Source: an uncultured Bacilli bacterium (GTDB lineage Bacteria > Bacillota_I > Bacilli_A > RF39 > UBA660). From it: a stretch of 8,525 nt of DNA. A program made the translations under genes and the position numbers. Shown here piece after piece: positions 1-6,687 of this stretch; position 1 is the first letter of the stretch, and each line of letters begins with the position of its first letter. The stretch lies in the NCBI GenBank assembly GCA_947586295.1, contig CANPXQ010000033.1, forward strand, positions 1-8,525, given 5' to 3'. Below the pieces are notes generated by a model that ran no database searches, was not told where the DNA came from, and saw only the letters and a program-made list of their open reading frames with translations.

Positions 1-2
1 TT

Positions 3-128
3 ATCATCACATTATCGGTTCCTGAAATTTTGATGGCAAATTGGAATAACTGTCACATTTCTATTTTAATTGCACAGCTTGGTTTAAGGAAAATTAATGA
101 ATTAATTGCGCAAGAAATAATATTGTGA
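3..128 (+). CDS. possible 3' end of an upstream gene (partial)
   Basis: Reading from base 3, the frame is open for 41 codons and closes with TGA at 126-128. The residues end in a stretch rich in Ile and Leu (ISILIAQLGLRKINELIAQ) that could be a helix, but I recognise no family. An ATG at 33 would also allow a separate 31-residue ORF, though it has no clear ribosome binding site. In AT-rich DNA a 41-codon open frame is not strong evidence. The other two plus-strand frames close early and the reverse strand shows nothing open across the stretch. If real, its last codons overlap the promoter of the next operon. Confidence 0.3.
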   Translation: MITLSVPEILMANWNNCHISILIAQLGLRKINELIAQEIIL

Positions 129-134
129 TATAAT
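106..134 (+). promoter_or_regulatory. sigma-A type promoter of the secretion operon (extended -10)
   Basis: A perfect -10 box TATAAT lies at 129-134 and is preceded by TGA, giving the TGN extended -10 motif. Exactly 17 bp upstream is TTGCGC (106-111), a weak -35 that keeps only the TTG of the consensus. Transcription should begin near base 141, leaving a leader of about 37 nt before the first gene at 178. The -35 lies in the 8-bp palindrome TTGCGCAA (106-113), which could be an operator half or chance. Confidence 0.7.
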
Positions 135-162
135 TTTTATGATGAAAAACAAGAAATAAGGC

Positions 163-168
163 AGGTGA
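163..168 (+). promoter_or_regulatory. ribosome binding site of the VirB6-like gene
   Basis: AGGTGA sits 9 nt before the ATG at 178. It supports that start over later in-frame ATG codons. Confidence 0.75.
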
Positions 169-177
169 AAGATTTCA

Positions 178-2361
178 ATGAATATAGGTGCTATTATAAG
201 AAAATTGTTTTTATTTCTTGATGGAATAATTTATACTTTTATATGTGGTTTTTATAATATATTTATGTTTTTAGCTAATGATTTGCAAATTTTTTCTAAT
301 GAAGATTATTCTAGTATTGTTCGCCGGATATATATTATATTGGGAGTAGTTATGCTCTTTGTTTTATCATATTCTTTATTAAGAGCAGTTATTAGTCCAG
401 ATGAATATTCTAAAGGGGATAAATCATTTGTTAATATAATTAAAAACGTTATAATATCTTTAGTTATAATTGCTATTTTACCAACAGTTTTTGATGTTGC
501 AACAAAAGTTCAAGGTTCTATTTTAAAGTATGATGTTATCGGGAGAATAGTTTTAAATGAACAAGTAAGTGGAGATGCTATAGCTAATGGGGGAAGAACT
601 ATTGCTACTAATATTTTCCGAGCTTTTTTTACTGTTAATGAAGATATTTATGAAAGCGATTATGCTTCTGAAGCTGAAGAAATAGAAGCTACAGTTAATA
701 TGGCTTTTGATGAAGTTAATCGAGGAGATAGTGATTTTTATATATTTGCTGGGGAGTATAATGGTTATGATTTTCCGGAACTAGCGGCTGATAATGTGAT
801 TAGTTATACTTTTTTCATATCTCAAGTAGCTGGGTTATTTGTTTTGTGGTGCATATTATTATTTTGTTTTGATTTAGGTATTCGAGTTATTAAAATGATT
901 TATTATCAAATGATAGCTCCTGTTGCGGTTATTTGCCGGGTTGTTCCTGGAAATAAAGCTAAAAGTGTTTTTAGCAATTGGGTAAAATATACTATTAGCA
1001 CTTATTTAGAAGTTTTTATTCGGGTTTTAGTTATGTATTTAGGAGTATTTTTAATTACGATTGTTGTAGATAAATTTCCTGCTATAGCTGCGGCTGGTGC
1101 AAATTCTGGTTTGAATTTTCTTCAAAGATTATTAGTAAAAGCGTTTATTATAATGGGAATTGTTGCTTTTATAAGACAAGCACCAAAATTAATTCAAAAC
1201 GTCTTTGGAATTGAAACTGGTGGATTAAACTTAGGATTAAAAGGTTTAACTTCTAGATTAAGCGAAGGCGGATTTTATGCTGCGGAAAACTTCCTTAGAA
1301 CGACACCTAAAGGTATGGCCCGTAGAATTAGACACGCATACAATAATTTTAAAGAAACAGATGGTCAAAAGCCAGGAAGAAGAGCTATGGCTTTAGGTAG
1401 AGGCGTGATAAGTTCTTTTGGCGGTATTGGTGCTGGTTTTAGTGCTTTAAGTGGTGGCTTTAATGCTAAAAATGGTAAGGAAGCTCAAGATGCTCGTGAA
1501 AAAGCAATTCAAAATATGACAAATAAGCAAGAAGAAAGAGATAAATACTGGGCTAAAAAAGGTGGAACTTTAGGCGGCGTTATTATGGGACGCGCTAGCG
1601 ATGCAGTTCATTCATTTGTTGGAATTGATGTGGCTTCTTATGATCGTAAAATAGAAGAAGCTAACAAAATTGTTAAAGCAAATGATGATGTTCAAGCAGC
1701 TGCCGAAAAATTAAAAACTAAGTTTATATCAGATGCCTCTATTGTTGCTCAAATGGGAAAAAATGGTTTTGCATTTAAAGGAGCAAATGCTGACGAAGTT
1801 ACTAAATTATATAATGAAGAATATAGTGGTATGTCTTTAGCAAGTATCAAAGAAAATATAGAACAAAAAAGAGAAGCTTTTAGAAAAAAAGATTATGAAC
1901 AAGCTGCTGCGGATTCTATTAATAGAGCATCTTATACAGATGCGGCAGCTTATAAAAAGGCTATTGATGCCAAGGTTAGTACTTTAATGAAAGAAGATGC
2001 CGATAAAATTGCTAATTTAGACAGTATGTATGCGCAAATAGATAAAGCAACTACTATTAATATTGAAAATTTAGTTAAACAAAAAATGGATGCTAATGGT
2101 CAAATTACTGGAGATATTACCGATTCTGTTAAAGCTTCAGCAGTCTATGAAATATCTCAAAAATTACAATCTGCTGAAAAGATTGTTAATGCTACAACAC
2201 TTGAAATTAAAGATCCTGCAGAAGGAAAAGTTTATGATTCTAAAGCTCCTATTGATGGTAAGAGTATGGACGATATAGCTTCAGCTGCTAAAAATATGAT
2301 ATTTGATTTAAATACTAAAAAACAAGAATATATAGATAAAAACGGAAACGAAAAGAAATAA
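178..2361 (+). CDS. VirB6/TrbL-like polytopic membrane protein of a type IV secretion system
   Basis: This 727-residue protein is the likely inner channel component of the conjugation machine. Its N-terminal half is hydrophobic, with predicted membrane segments near residues 10-33, 50-71, 86-105, 207-231, 237-256, 275-298 and 317-335; a soluble loop (about 110-205) lies between the third and fourth. The last segment runs into RQAPKLIQNVFGIETGG (333-349), which resembles the end of the membrane part in Gram-positive VirB6/TrbL-like proteins. A Gly-rich stretch follows (about 403-430). The last roughly 290 residues are soluble, charged and Ala/Lys/Glu-rich, likely helical or coiled coil and probably cytoplasmic. 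The start has a good ribosome site and its own promoter. PrgI and VirB4 follow directly, the usual neighbours of this family. The family call rests on topology, the motif and context; sequence conservation is generally low. Confidence 0.8.
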   Translation: MNIGAIIRKLFLFLDGIIYTFICGFYNIFMFLANDLQIFSNEDYSSIVRRIYIILGVVMLFVLSYSLLRAVISPDEYSKGDKSFVNIIKNVIISLVIIAILPTVFDVATKVQGSILKYDVIGRIVLNEQVSGDAIANGGRTIATNIFRAFFTVNEDIYESDYASEAEEIEATVNMAFDEVNRGDSDFYIFAGEYNGYDFPELAADNVISYTFFISQVAGLFVLWCILLFCFDLGIRVIKMIYYQMIAPVAVICRVVPGNKAKSVFSNWVKYTISTYLEVFIRVLVMYLGVFLITIVVDKFPAIAAAGANSGLNFLQRLLVKAFIIMGIVAFIRQAPKLIQNVFGIETGGLNLGLKGLTSRLSEGGFYAAENFLRTTPKGMARRIRHAYNNFKETDGQKPGRRAMALGRGVISSFGGIGAGFSALSGGFNAKNGKEAQDAREKAIQNMTNKQEERDKYWAKKGGTLGGVIMGRASDAVHSFVGIDVASYDRKIEEANKIVKANDDVQAAAEKLKTKFISDASIVAQMGKNGFAFKGANADEVTKLYNEEYSGMSLASIKENIEQKREAFRKKDYEQAAADSINRASYTDAAAYKKAIDAKVSTLMKEDADKIANLDSMYAQIDKATTINIENLVKQKMDANGQITGDITDSVKASAVYEISQKLQSAEKIVNATTLEIKDPAEGKVYDSKAPIDGKSMDDIASAAKNMIFDLNTKKQEYIDKNGNEKK

Positions 2362-2385
2362 AGTAAAAAGAAAGGATAGAAAGGT

Positions 2386-2709
2386 ATGAATAATAATTTT
2401 ATAATTCCTGCAAATACCAAAAAATCACAATTAATATTAGGCTTTTTTACTCCAAGTGATTTAATTATATTTGGTACAGGAGTATCTCTTACAATAATAT
2501 TGTTAATTTTTATGCAAGATGCAAGTTTTTGGGAATTGGTATTAATATTACTACCAGCATTAATAACGGGATTTTTAGTAATGCCAGTACCTTATTATCA
2601 TAATGTTTTACAATTATTATCGAATATTATTAATTTTTATAAAGAAAGAAGAAATTATTATTGGAAAGGATGGTGTGTTATTGATGAGTACGGCGAAGAA
2701 ACTAAATAG
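2386..2709 (+). CDS. PrgI-family small membrane protein (type IV secretion)
   Basis: This 107-residue protein has two predicted membrane helices (about 25-43 and 48-67). They are followed by MPVPYYHNVLQLLSNII and then RRNYYWKGW, a layout typical of PrgI-family proteins encoded just before VirB4 in Gram-positive conjugative elements. These proteins are thought to act as small membrane partners of the VirB4 ATPase, much as VirB3 does in Gram-negative systems; that role is inferred from the family. AAAGGA at 2371-2376 lies 9 nt before the ATG. The gene starts 24 bp after the VirB6-like gene, and its last 26 bp overlap the start of the VirB4 N-domain gene in another frame, which suggests coupled translation. 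Confidence 0.85.
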   Translation: MNNNFIIPANTKKSQLILGFFTPSDLIIFGTGVSLTIILLIFMQDASFWELVLILLPALITGFLVMPVPYYHNVLQLLSNIINFYKERRNYYWKGWCVIDEYGEETK

Positions 2710-3250
2710 TAAAATAAATCCTAAGTATACTGAAAGTTGGCTTCCTGTTGAACAAATTATTAATGGAATGATTGTTTTAGACAGTGGGGAGTTTGTAACT
2801 GGTGTAAAAGTTTCTCCTAAAAATATTTTTATTATGGATCGGGGATTACAAGATAATACCATAGCGAATTTAAGAAATCTTTATAATTCAATTGATTTTG
2901 AATTTTGGTTACTTATTGCTGATCGTCCGGTAGATATTGATGTTTATTTATCTAGATTGCAAATACTATATAATAATGCAACTAATTCGGCAATTAAAAA
3001 ATTAATTATGCAAGATATAAATAAGGCTAATCTTTTTATGAGTGCTGAGTATAACGTTGTAGATACAGAATATTATATTTTATTTAAAGAAAAAAGAATG
3101 GAACTCGTTCAAAAGAAACTTCATAATTTAATGAGTGGTTTAGCGACTGCTGGTTTACAATCGACGCAAACATCTAATAATGATTTAAGAATGGTTTTGG
3201 ATAATTATTTAAATGGTGGAGAACAAACCAATTTTGGGACGGTGATGTAA
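2684..3250 (+). CDS. VirB4 N-terminal domain encoded as a separate protein
   Basis: This 188-residue soluble protein resembles the extreme N-terminal part of VirB4/TraC ATPases: WLPVEQIINGMIVLDSGEFV near the start, then a mixed alpha/beta region with FWLLIADRPVDIDVYLSRL in the middle. It has no nucleotide-binding motif. The next gene begins where a normal VirB4 would continue, so the two together (188 + 595 residues) match a full VirB4 of about 800. The frame is open from an ATG at 2603, but that would overlap prgI by over 100 bp. ATG 2684 follows GGAAAGGATGG (2663-2673) and fits better; GTG 2675 and TTG 2681 in the same frame remain possible. It probably binds the ATPase and the membrane channel. 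It could also be annotated as a hypothetical protein, since the similarity is short. Confidence 0.72.
   Translation: MSTAKKLNSKINPKYTESWLPVEQIINGMIVLDSGEFVTGVKVSPKNIFIMDRGLQDNTIANLRNLYNSIDFEFWLLIADRPVDIDVYLSRLQILYNNATNSAIKKLIMQDINKANLFMSAEYNVVDTEYYILFKEKRMELVQKKLHNLMSGLATAGLQSTQTSNNDLRMVLDNYLNGGEQTNFGTVM
3241..3245 (+). promoter_or_regulatory. ribosome binding site inside the end of the VirB4 N-domain gene
   Basis: GGTGA lies 6 nt before the ATG at 3252 and within the last codons of the preceding gene, whose TAA (3248-3250) is one base from the new start. It supports true re-initiation rather than a sequencing frameshift. Confidence 0.6.
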
Positions 3251-3251
3251 G

Positions 3252-5039
3252 ATGAGTAAATTAAAAAGTGAAATAGCTCCTAAAGGTATGGAATTTAAAC
3301 CTACCGAATTCGTATTAGGGGGAAAATATGCTACTATATTAACTGTTGTTTCTTTTCCCAAAAATATTATGTTAGGACATTTAGCTAATTTAACAAGTAT
3401 TCAAGGTGTTAAAGTAGCAATAAAACACATCCCAATTCAATTTTCCGTTTTACAAAAAATGTTAAATAAAGAAATTGCTGATTTGAAACAAAGATATCAA
3501 AATGAAAAAGATCAAACAATGAAAGAAATGATTCGTCAAGATTATGAATCACTAGAACAATTTATTCAAATGCTTGCGGCAACTCAAGCCCGGATATTTG
3601 ATTTTCAAATGCATTTATTAATAACTGCGGATAATAAAGAAGAATTAGAATTAAGAAAAATTCATATTCGTACTTTGTTAGATGGTTTAGGAATGCGCGC
3701 TATTGCTTTAATGTTTGAACAAGAAAAAGCTTTAAAATCTATAATCCCTATTTTTCCACCACAAGATATTGAACAAAGAATTGGTACACCAATTCCTTCT
3801 GTTACGATTGCGGGAATGTATCCTTTTATCTTTGATAGTATTAAGGATCCCGGGGATGCTACCCTTTTAGGTGTTGATTTTTCTGGAGGAGTTATCTTAT
3901 TTAACCAATTTTTATATCAAATTAGAAAAGAAAATAATCGCAATAATGCCAATATTATTATTTTAGGTACCTCCGGAAGTGGTAAATCAACCGCTGCTAA
4001 ATTACTTTTAAGAACTCATTTAAGAAATGGTTGTAAAGTAGTATGTGTAGACCCTGAAGGCGAACTTGAAGAAATGTGTCGTTCAATAGGTGGCGATTTC
4101 CTTGATTTAGGTAAGGGTGGCGATTTTGGAATGATTAACCCTTTGGAAATTGTTATCGATGCCGATGAAGAAGAAATTGAACAAGGTTTAGGATATACTG
4201 TTTTAACTAGAACTATTCAACAATTAAAAGCTTTTATGAAATATTATTCCCCAAGTATTGAAGATGATGTTTTAAATATGTTTAGTGAAGTAGTTCAAGA
4301 TACGTATAAACGTTATAAAATAGATTTTGATACTGATTATACTAAATTAACTGTAAATGATTATCCAACGTTTGATGATGTATATGCAACTATCAAAGGA
4401 CGACTTTTATCGATGACTGATGCTACTCACGAAAGAGATGTAATGGAACGCTTAGAACTTAAGATTAGACCATTAGTTAAAGAATTAAGATATTATTTTA
4501 CTGGACATACAACTTTAAGTATTCAAAGTGATTTTATAACATTTAATATTAAAGAATTAATGAATAGTGATGAAAATATAAAAAATGCTTTGTTCTTTAA
4601 TATCTTAAAATATGCTTGGGGCTTATGCTTAGATAAAGATATAAATACAGTTATGTATGTTGATGAAGCTCACGTATTACTTTCATCTCATAATGAATTA
4701 GGTGCTGAATTTTTAGCTCAAATCCAACGTCGTAGTCGGAAGTATAACACAGGAACTATAATTATTACCCAACAACCAACCGACTTTGCTGCTTCTAATT
4801 TAATTATGCATGGAAAAGCAATATTTGATAATGCCGCTTACTATTTAGTTATGAATTTAAGAAAACAAGCTGTGGAAGATCTTGCTAAATTGATTGATTT
4901 GAATGAAAGTGAAAAAGAATCGATTAAATATTATAATCAAGGAGACGCTTTGTTTATTTGTGGTAATAGAAGAATGCGGATTCAAGTGGTAGTTTCTCAA
5001 GAAGAATTAGATTCTTTTGGAGCTGGGGGAGGATTATAG
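3252..5039 (+). CDS. virB4: VirB4-family type IV secretion ATPase (motor part)
   Basis: This 595-residue protein is the ATPase that powers assembly of, or transfer through, the secretion channel at the cytoplasmic membrane face. It opens with SEIAPKGMEFKPTEF, the sequence that normally follows the small N-domain in VirB4 proteins. A helical region with KEIADLKQRYQNEKDQTM follows (about 70-110). The ATPase core contains Walker A GTSGSGKST (239-247), VVCVDPEGE (263-271), Walker B VMYVDEAH (467-474, with D471 and E472), the RRSRKYNTG motif (493-501) and TIIITQQPTDF (502-512). All key motifs are intact, so the enzyme looks active. The N-domain is on the preceding gene, one base away. TAG ends the frame, and the wall hydrolase gene starts 34 bp later. 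Confidence 0.93.
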   Translation: MSKLKSEIAPKGMEFKPTEFVLGGKYATILTVVSFPKNIMLGHLANLTSIQGVKVAIKHIPIQFSVLQKMLNKEIADLKQRYQNEKDQTMKEMIRQDYESLEQFIQMLAATQARIFDFQMHLLITADNKEELELRKIHIRTLLDGLGMRAIALMFEQEKALKSIIPIFPPQDIEQRIGTPIPSVTIAGMYPFIFDSIKDPGDATLLGVDFSGGVILFNQFLYQIRKENNRNNANIIILGTSGSGKSTAAKLLLRTHLRNGCKVVCVDPEGELEEMCRSIGGDFLDLGKGGDFGMINPLEIVIDADEEEIEQGLGYTVLTRTIQQLKAFMKYYSPSIEDDVLNMFSEVVQDTYKRYKIDFDTDYTKLTVNDYPTFDDVYATIKGRLLSMTDATHERDVMERLELKIRPLVKELRYYFTGHTTLSIQSDFITFNIKELMNSDENIKNALFFNILKYAWGLCLDKDINTVMYVDEAHVLLSSHNELGAEFLAQIQRRSRKYNTGTIIITQQPTDFAASNLIMHGKAIFDNAAYYLVMNLRKQAVEDLAKLIDLNESEKESIKYYNQGDALFICGNRRMRIQVVVSQEELDSFGAGGGL

Positions 5040-5061
5040 AAAAAAGTAAATCCTAAGTTTT

Positions 5062-5070
5062 GGTGGTGAG
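5062..5070 (+). promoter_or_regulatory. ribosome binding site of the wall hydrolase gene
   Basis: GGTGGTGAG occupies 5062-5070, just before the ATG at 5074. The 34-bp gap it lies in contains no recognisable promoter or terminator, so this gene is probably read from the operon transcript. Confidence 0.65.
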
Positions 5071-5073
5071 ATT

Positions 5074-6672
5074 ATGAACGATGAAAAAGAAAATACTTCT
5101 AGTAAAAAAGTAACAACGAATAAAGTTGTTACTTCTTCGCGTGAAAATCGTTTATTATATAACCCTGCCGATAGGTCCAGTTTAAATTATCCAATGAATT
5201 ATTATGAAGAGGAAAATGCCGAAACTGAAGAAGCTGAAGAAGACGCAGAAGATGAAAACTTTGATGATGAAGAAGAAAACAAAGAGGAAAATGAAGATGT
5301 AAAAGAAAACGAAAATTCAAGTGCCACTAGTCCTAATGTTGAAATGGAAGGTCAAACTGTCGTTAGTCCTTTTACTTTTCTTAAATTAAAAAATAAAGTA
5401 ATTTTAATATTTGGAATTATTGTTATTTTCTTAATTATTATATTTATTTTTATATTATTAGGTGGAATAACAACTTACGCTGGAAGTGGCAATTACAATT
5501 CTGCTTGTAATGGGACTAATGGCGATATTGTAAGTTTTATTGATAGTTGGGAAGGCGAGACAGCTGCCCCGGTGTGTGATGCCAATAATTATAAAGGATA
5601 TGACATTAATGATGGCACAATTTCTATTGGTGCTGGGATGACAAACTATGCTATATCGACAGTTGATATGGCTGCTTATATTGAAAGTAATAATTGGCAA
5701 CAATATTTCAATAAACAAGGTAACGTATATCGAGTTGATGTAGGTTTATGTGTCCCTAAAAGTGTTATTAATAAAATGAAATTATATACAATTGAAACTG
5801 TTTTTGCTCCTGCAGTTGACGATGCTGCCAGTAGCCTAGGTTTAGACTTAAAACAATTTCAAAAGGATGCAATTATTAGCTTTAATTATAATGTTGGTTC
5901 TGCTTATACAATGAGTATATTGCAAGCTTATAAAGATGGCGGCTATGAAGGCTTATGGAACGCTATGAAAAGTCATACTTGTGCGTGGGGAAGTTGTAAT
6001 CAATCAGGTTTGATGAAAAGAAGAAAAGCTGAATTTGCTTTGTTTGTTACTGGTGATTATTCTGACCAAAACTTATTTTATAATCGTTCCTTAGATAATT
6101 ATGATAATTATGATTCCGAAAATGTATTAAATCGAAGATTAATGTGTACTACTGGTGGTAATGATGGAGAATTTTATGCTCCACTAGATGATGGATTTTA
6201 TTGTTCTGAAGGTTATCATTGGCGAAGTGTTCACCCTGTTGATGGTTCATCGAAACAACATTATGGATTAGACTTAGGAAATGGTGGTAATGCGGGAAGA
6301 AATGTTTATGCCGTAAAAAGCGGAACAATAGTATATGTTTATAATGAGGCTAATTGCTCTACATATAAAAATTCTAAATGTAGTGTACCGGCTTGTGGAA
6401 ATCAAGTAAATATTGCTCACGAAGATGGAACACAAACCGTATATTGTCATATGCAATATCATAGTATTGTTGTTAGAGAAGGCGAAATAGTTAGCGGAGG
6501 CCAAGTAATTGGAAAAGTTGGATCAACTGGTTCATCTACAGGACCCCATTTACACTTTGGAGTATTATTACAAAATGGCCAATGGACTGATCCTTTTGAT
6601 TACTATCGTAGTACTTGGCAATATTTTAAAAATAATAATATTTTAACTGGAGATCTTAATAATTGCGAATAA
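5074..6672 (+). CDS. membrane-anchored bifunctional wall hydrolase: GH24 lysozyme + M23 endopeptidase
   Basis: This 532-residue protein is the likely VirB1-type enzyme that opens peptidoglycan for the secretion channel. Residues 1-107 are cytoplasmic, with a strongly acidic Glu/Asp run (about 45-80). One membrane helix (108-131) follows basic KLKNK, so the rest faces outside. Residues 150-330 resemble a T4-lysozyme-like (GH24) domain: WEGE with probable catalytic E160, TISIGAGMT (182-190), ISFNYNVGSAY (268-278) and the C-terminal signature GLMKRRKAEFALFVTGDY (312-329). An Asn/Tyr/Asp-rich linker leads to a LytM-type M23 domain (about 365-510). Its zinc ligands H396, D400 (HYGLD) and H494 (PHLHFG) and catalytic H459 and H492 are all present. 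GH24 would cut glycan strands and M23 peptide cross-bridges. Twelve cysteines all lie beyond the membrane helix. Confidence 0.92.
   Translation: MNDEKENTSSKKVTTNKVVTSSRENRLLYNPADRSSLNYPMNYYEEENAETEEAEEDAEDENFDDEEENKEENEDVKENENSSATSPNVEMEGQTVVSPFTFLKLKNKVILIFGIIVIFLIIIFIFILLGGITTYAGSGNYNSACNGTNGDIVSFIDSWEGETAAPVCDANNYKGYDINDGTISIGAGMTNYAISTVDMAAYIESNNWQQYFNKQGNVYRVDVGLCVPKSVINKMKLYTIETVFAPAVDDAASSLGLDLKQFQKDAIISFNYNVGSAYTMSILQAYKDGGYEGLWNAMKSHTCAWGSCNQSGLMKRRKAEFALFVTGDYSDQNLFYNRSLDNYDNYDSENVLNRRLMCTTGGNDGEFYAPLDDGFYCSEGYHWRSVHPVDGSSKQHYGLDLGNGGNAGRNVYAVKSGTIVYVYNEANCSTYKNSKCSVPACGNQVNIAHEDGTQTVYCHMQYHSIVVREGEIVSGGQVIGKVGSTGSSTGPHLHFGVLLQNGQWTDPFDYYRSTWQYFKNNNILTGDLNNCE
5108..5134 (+). repeat. 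perfect 10-bp inverted repeat (hairpin) in the 5' coding region
   Basis: AAGTAACAAC (5108-5117) and GTTGTTACTT (5125-5134) are exact reverse complements around a 7-nt loop GAATAAA. In mRNA this would form a stem-loop beginning 34 nt inside the hydrolase gene. No T-run follows directly, so it is not a standard terminator. Confidence 0.7.
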
Positions 6673-6678
6673 GAGGGG
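6673..6678 (+). promoter_or_regulatory. strong ribosome binding site of the lipoprotein gene
   Basis: GAGGGG directly follows the preceding TAA and lies 9 nt before the ATG at 6688. With its 3' extension AG it is one of the strongest such sites in the window, suggesting high expression of the lipoprotein. Confidence 0.65.
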
Positions 6679-6687
6679 AGAAAAATA

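Noticed and set aside
139..159. Six-codon leader ORF (ATG ATG AAA AAC AAG AAA) before the first gene
   Set aside because: It starts at or before the predicted transcription start and lacks a ribosome site.
2603..2683. Upstream ATG extension of the VirB4 N-domain gene
   Set aside because: It would overlap prgI by over 100 bp, has no ribosome site and adds residues that are only the prgI frame read out of phase.
3240..3256. Programmed ribosomal frameshift joining the two VirB4 genes
   Set aside because: No slippery heptamer is seen, and the second gene has its own ATG and GGTGA site, so re-initiation explains the layout.
5212..5320. Tandem repeat in the GAA/GAT-rich stretch
   Set aside because: It is low-complexity coding sequence for an acidic segment; the units are irregular and no true repeat period is seen.
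5129..5718. Open reverse-strand frames opposite the hydrolase gene
   Set aside because: They are shadows of the well-supported plus-strand gene, with no ribosome sites or recognisable protein features.
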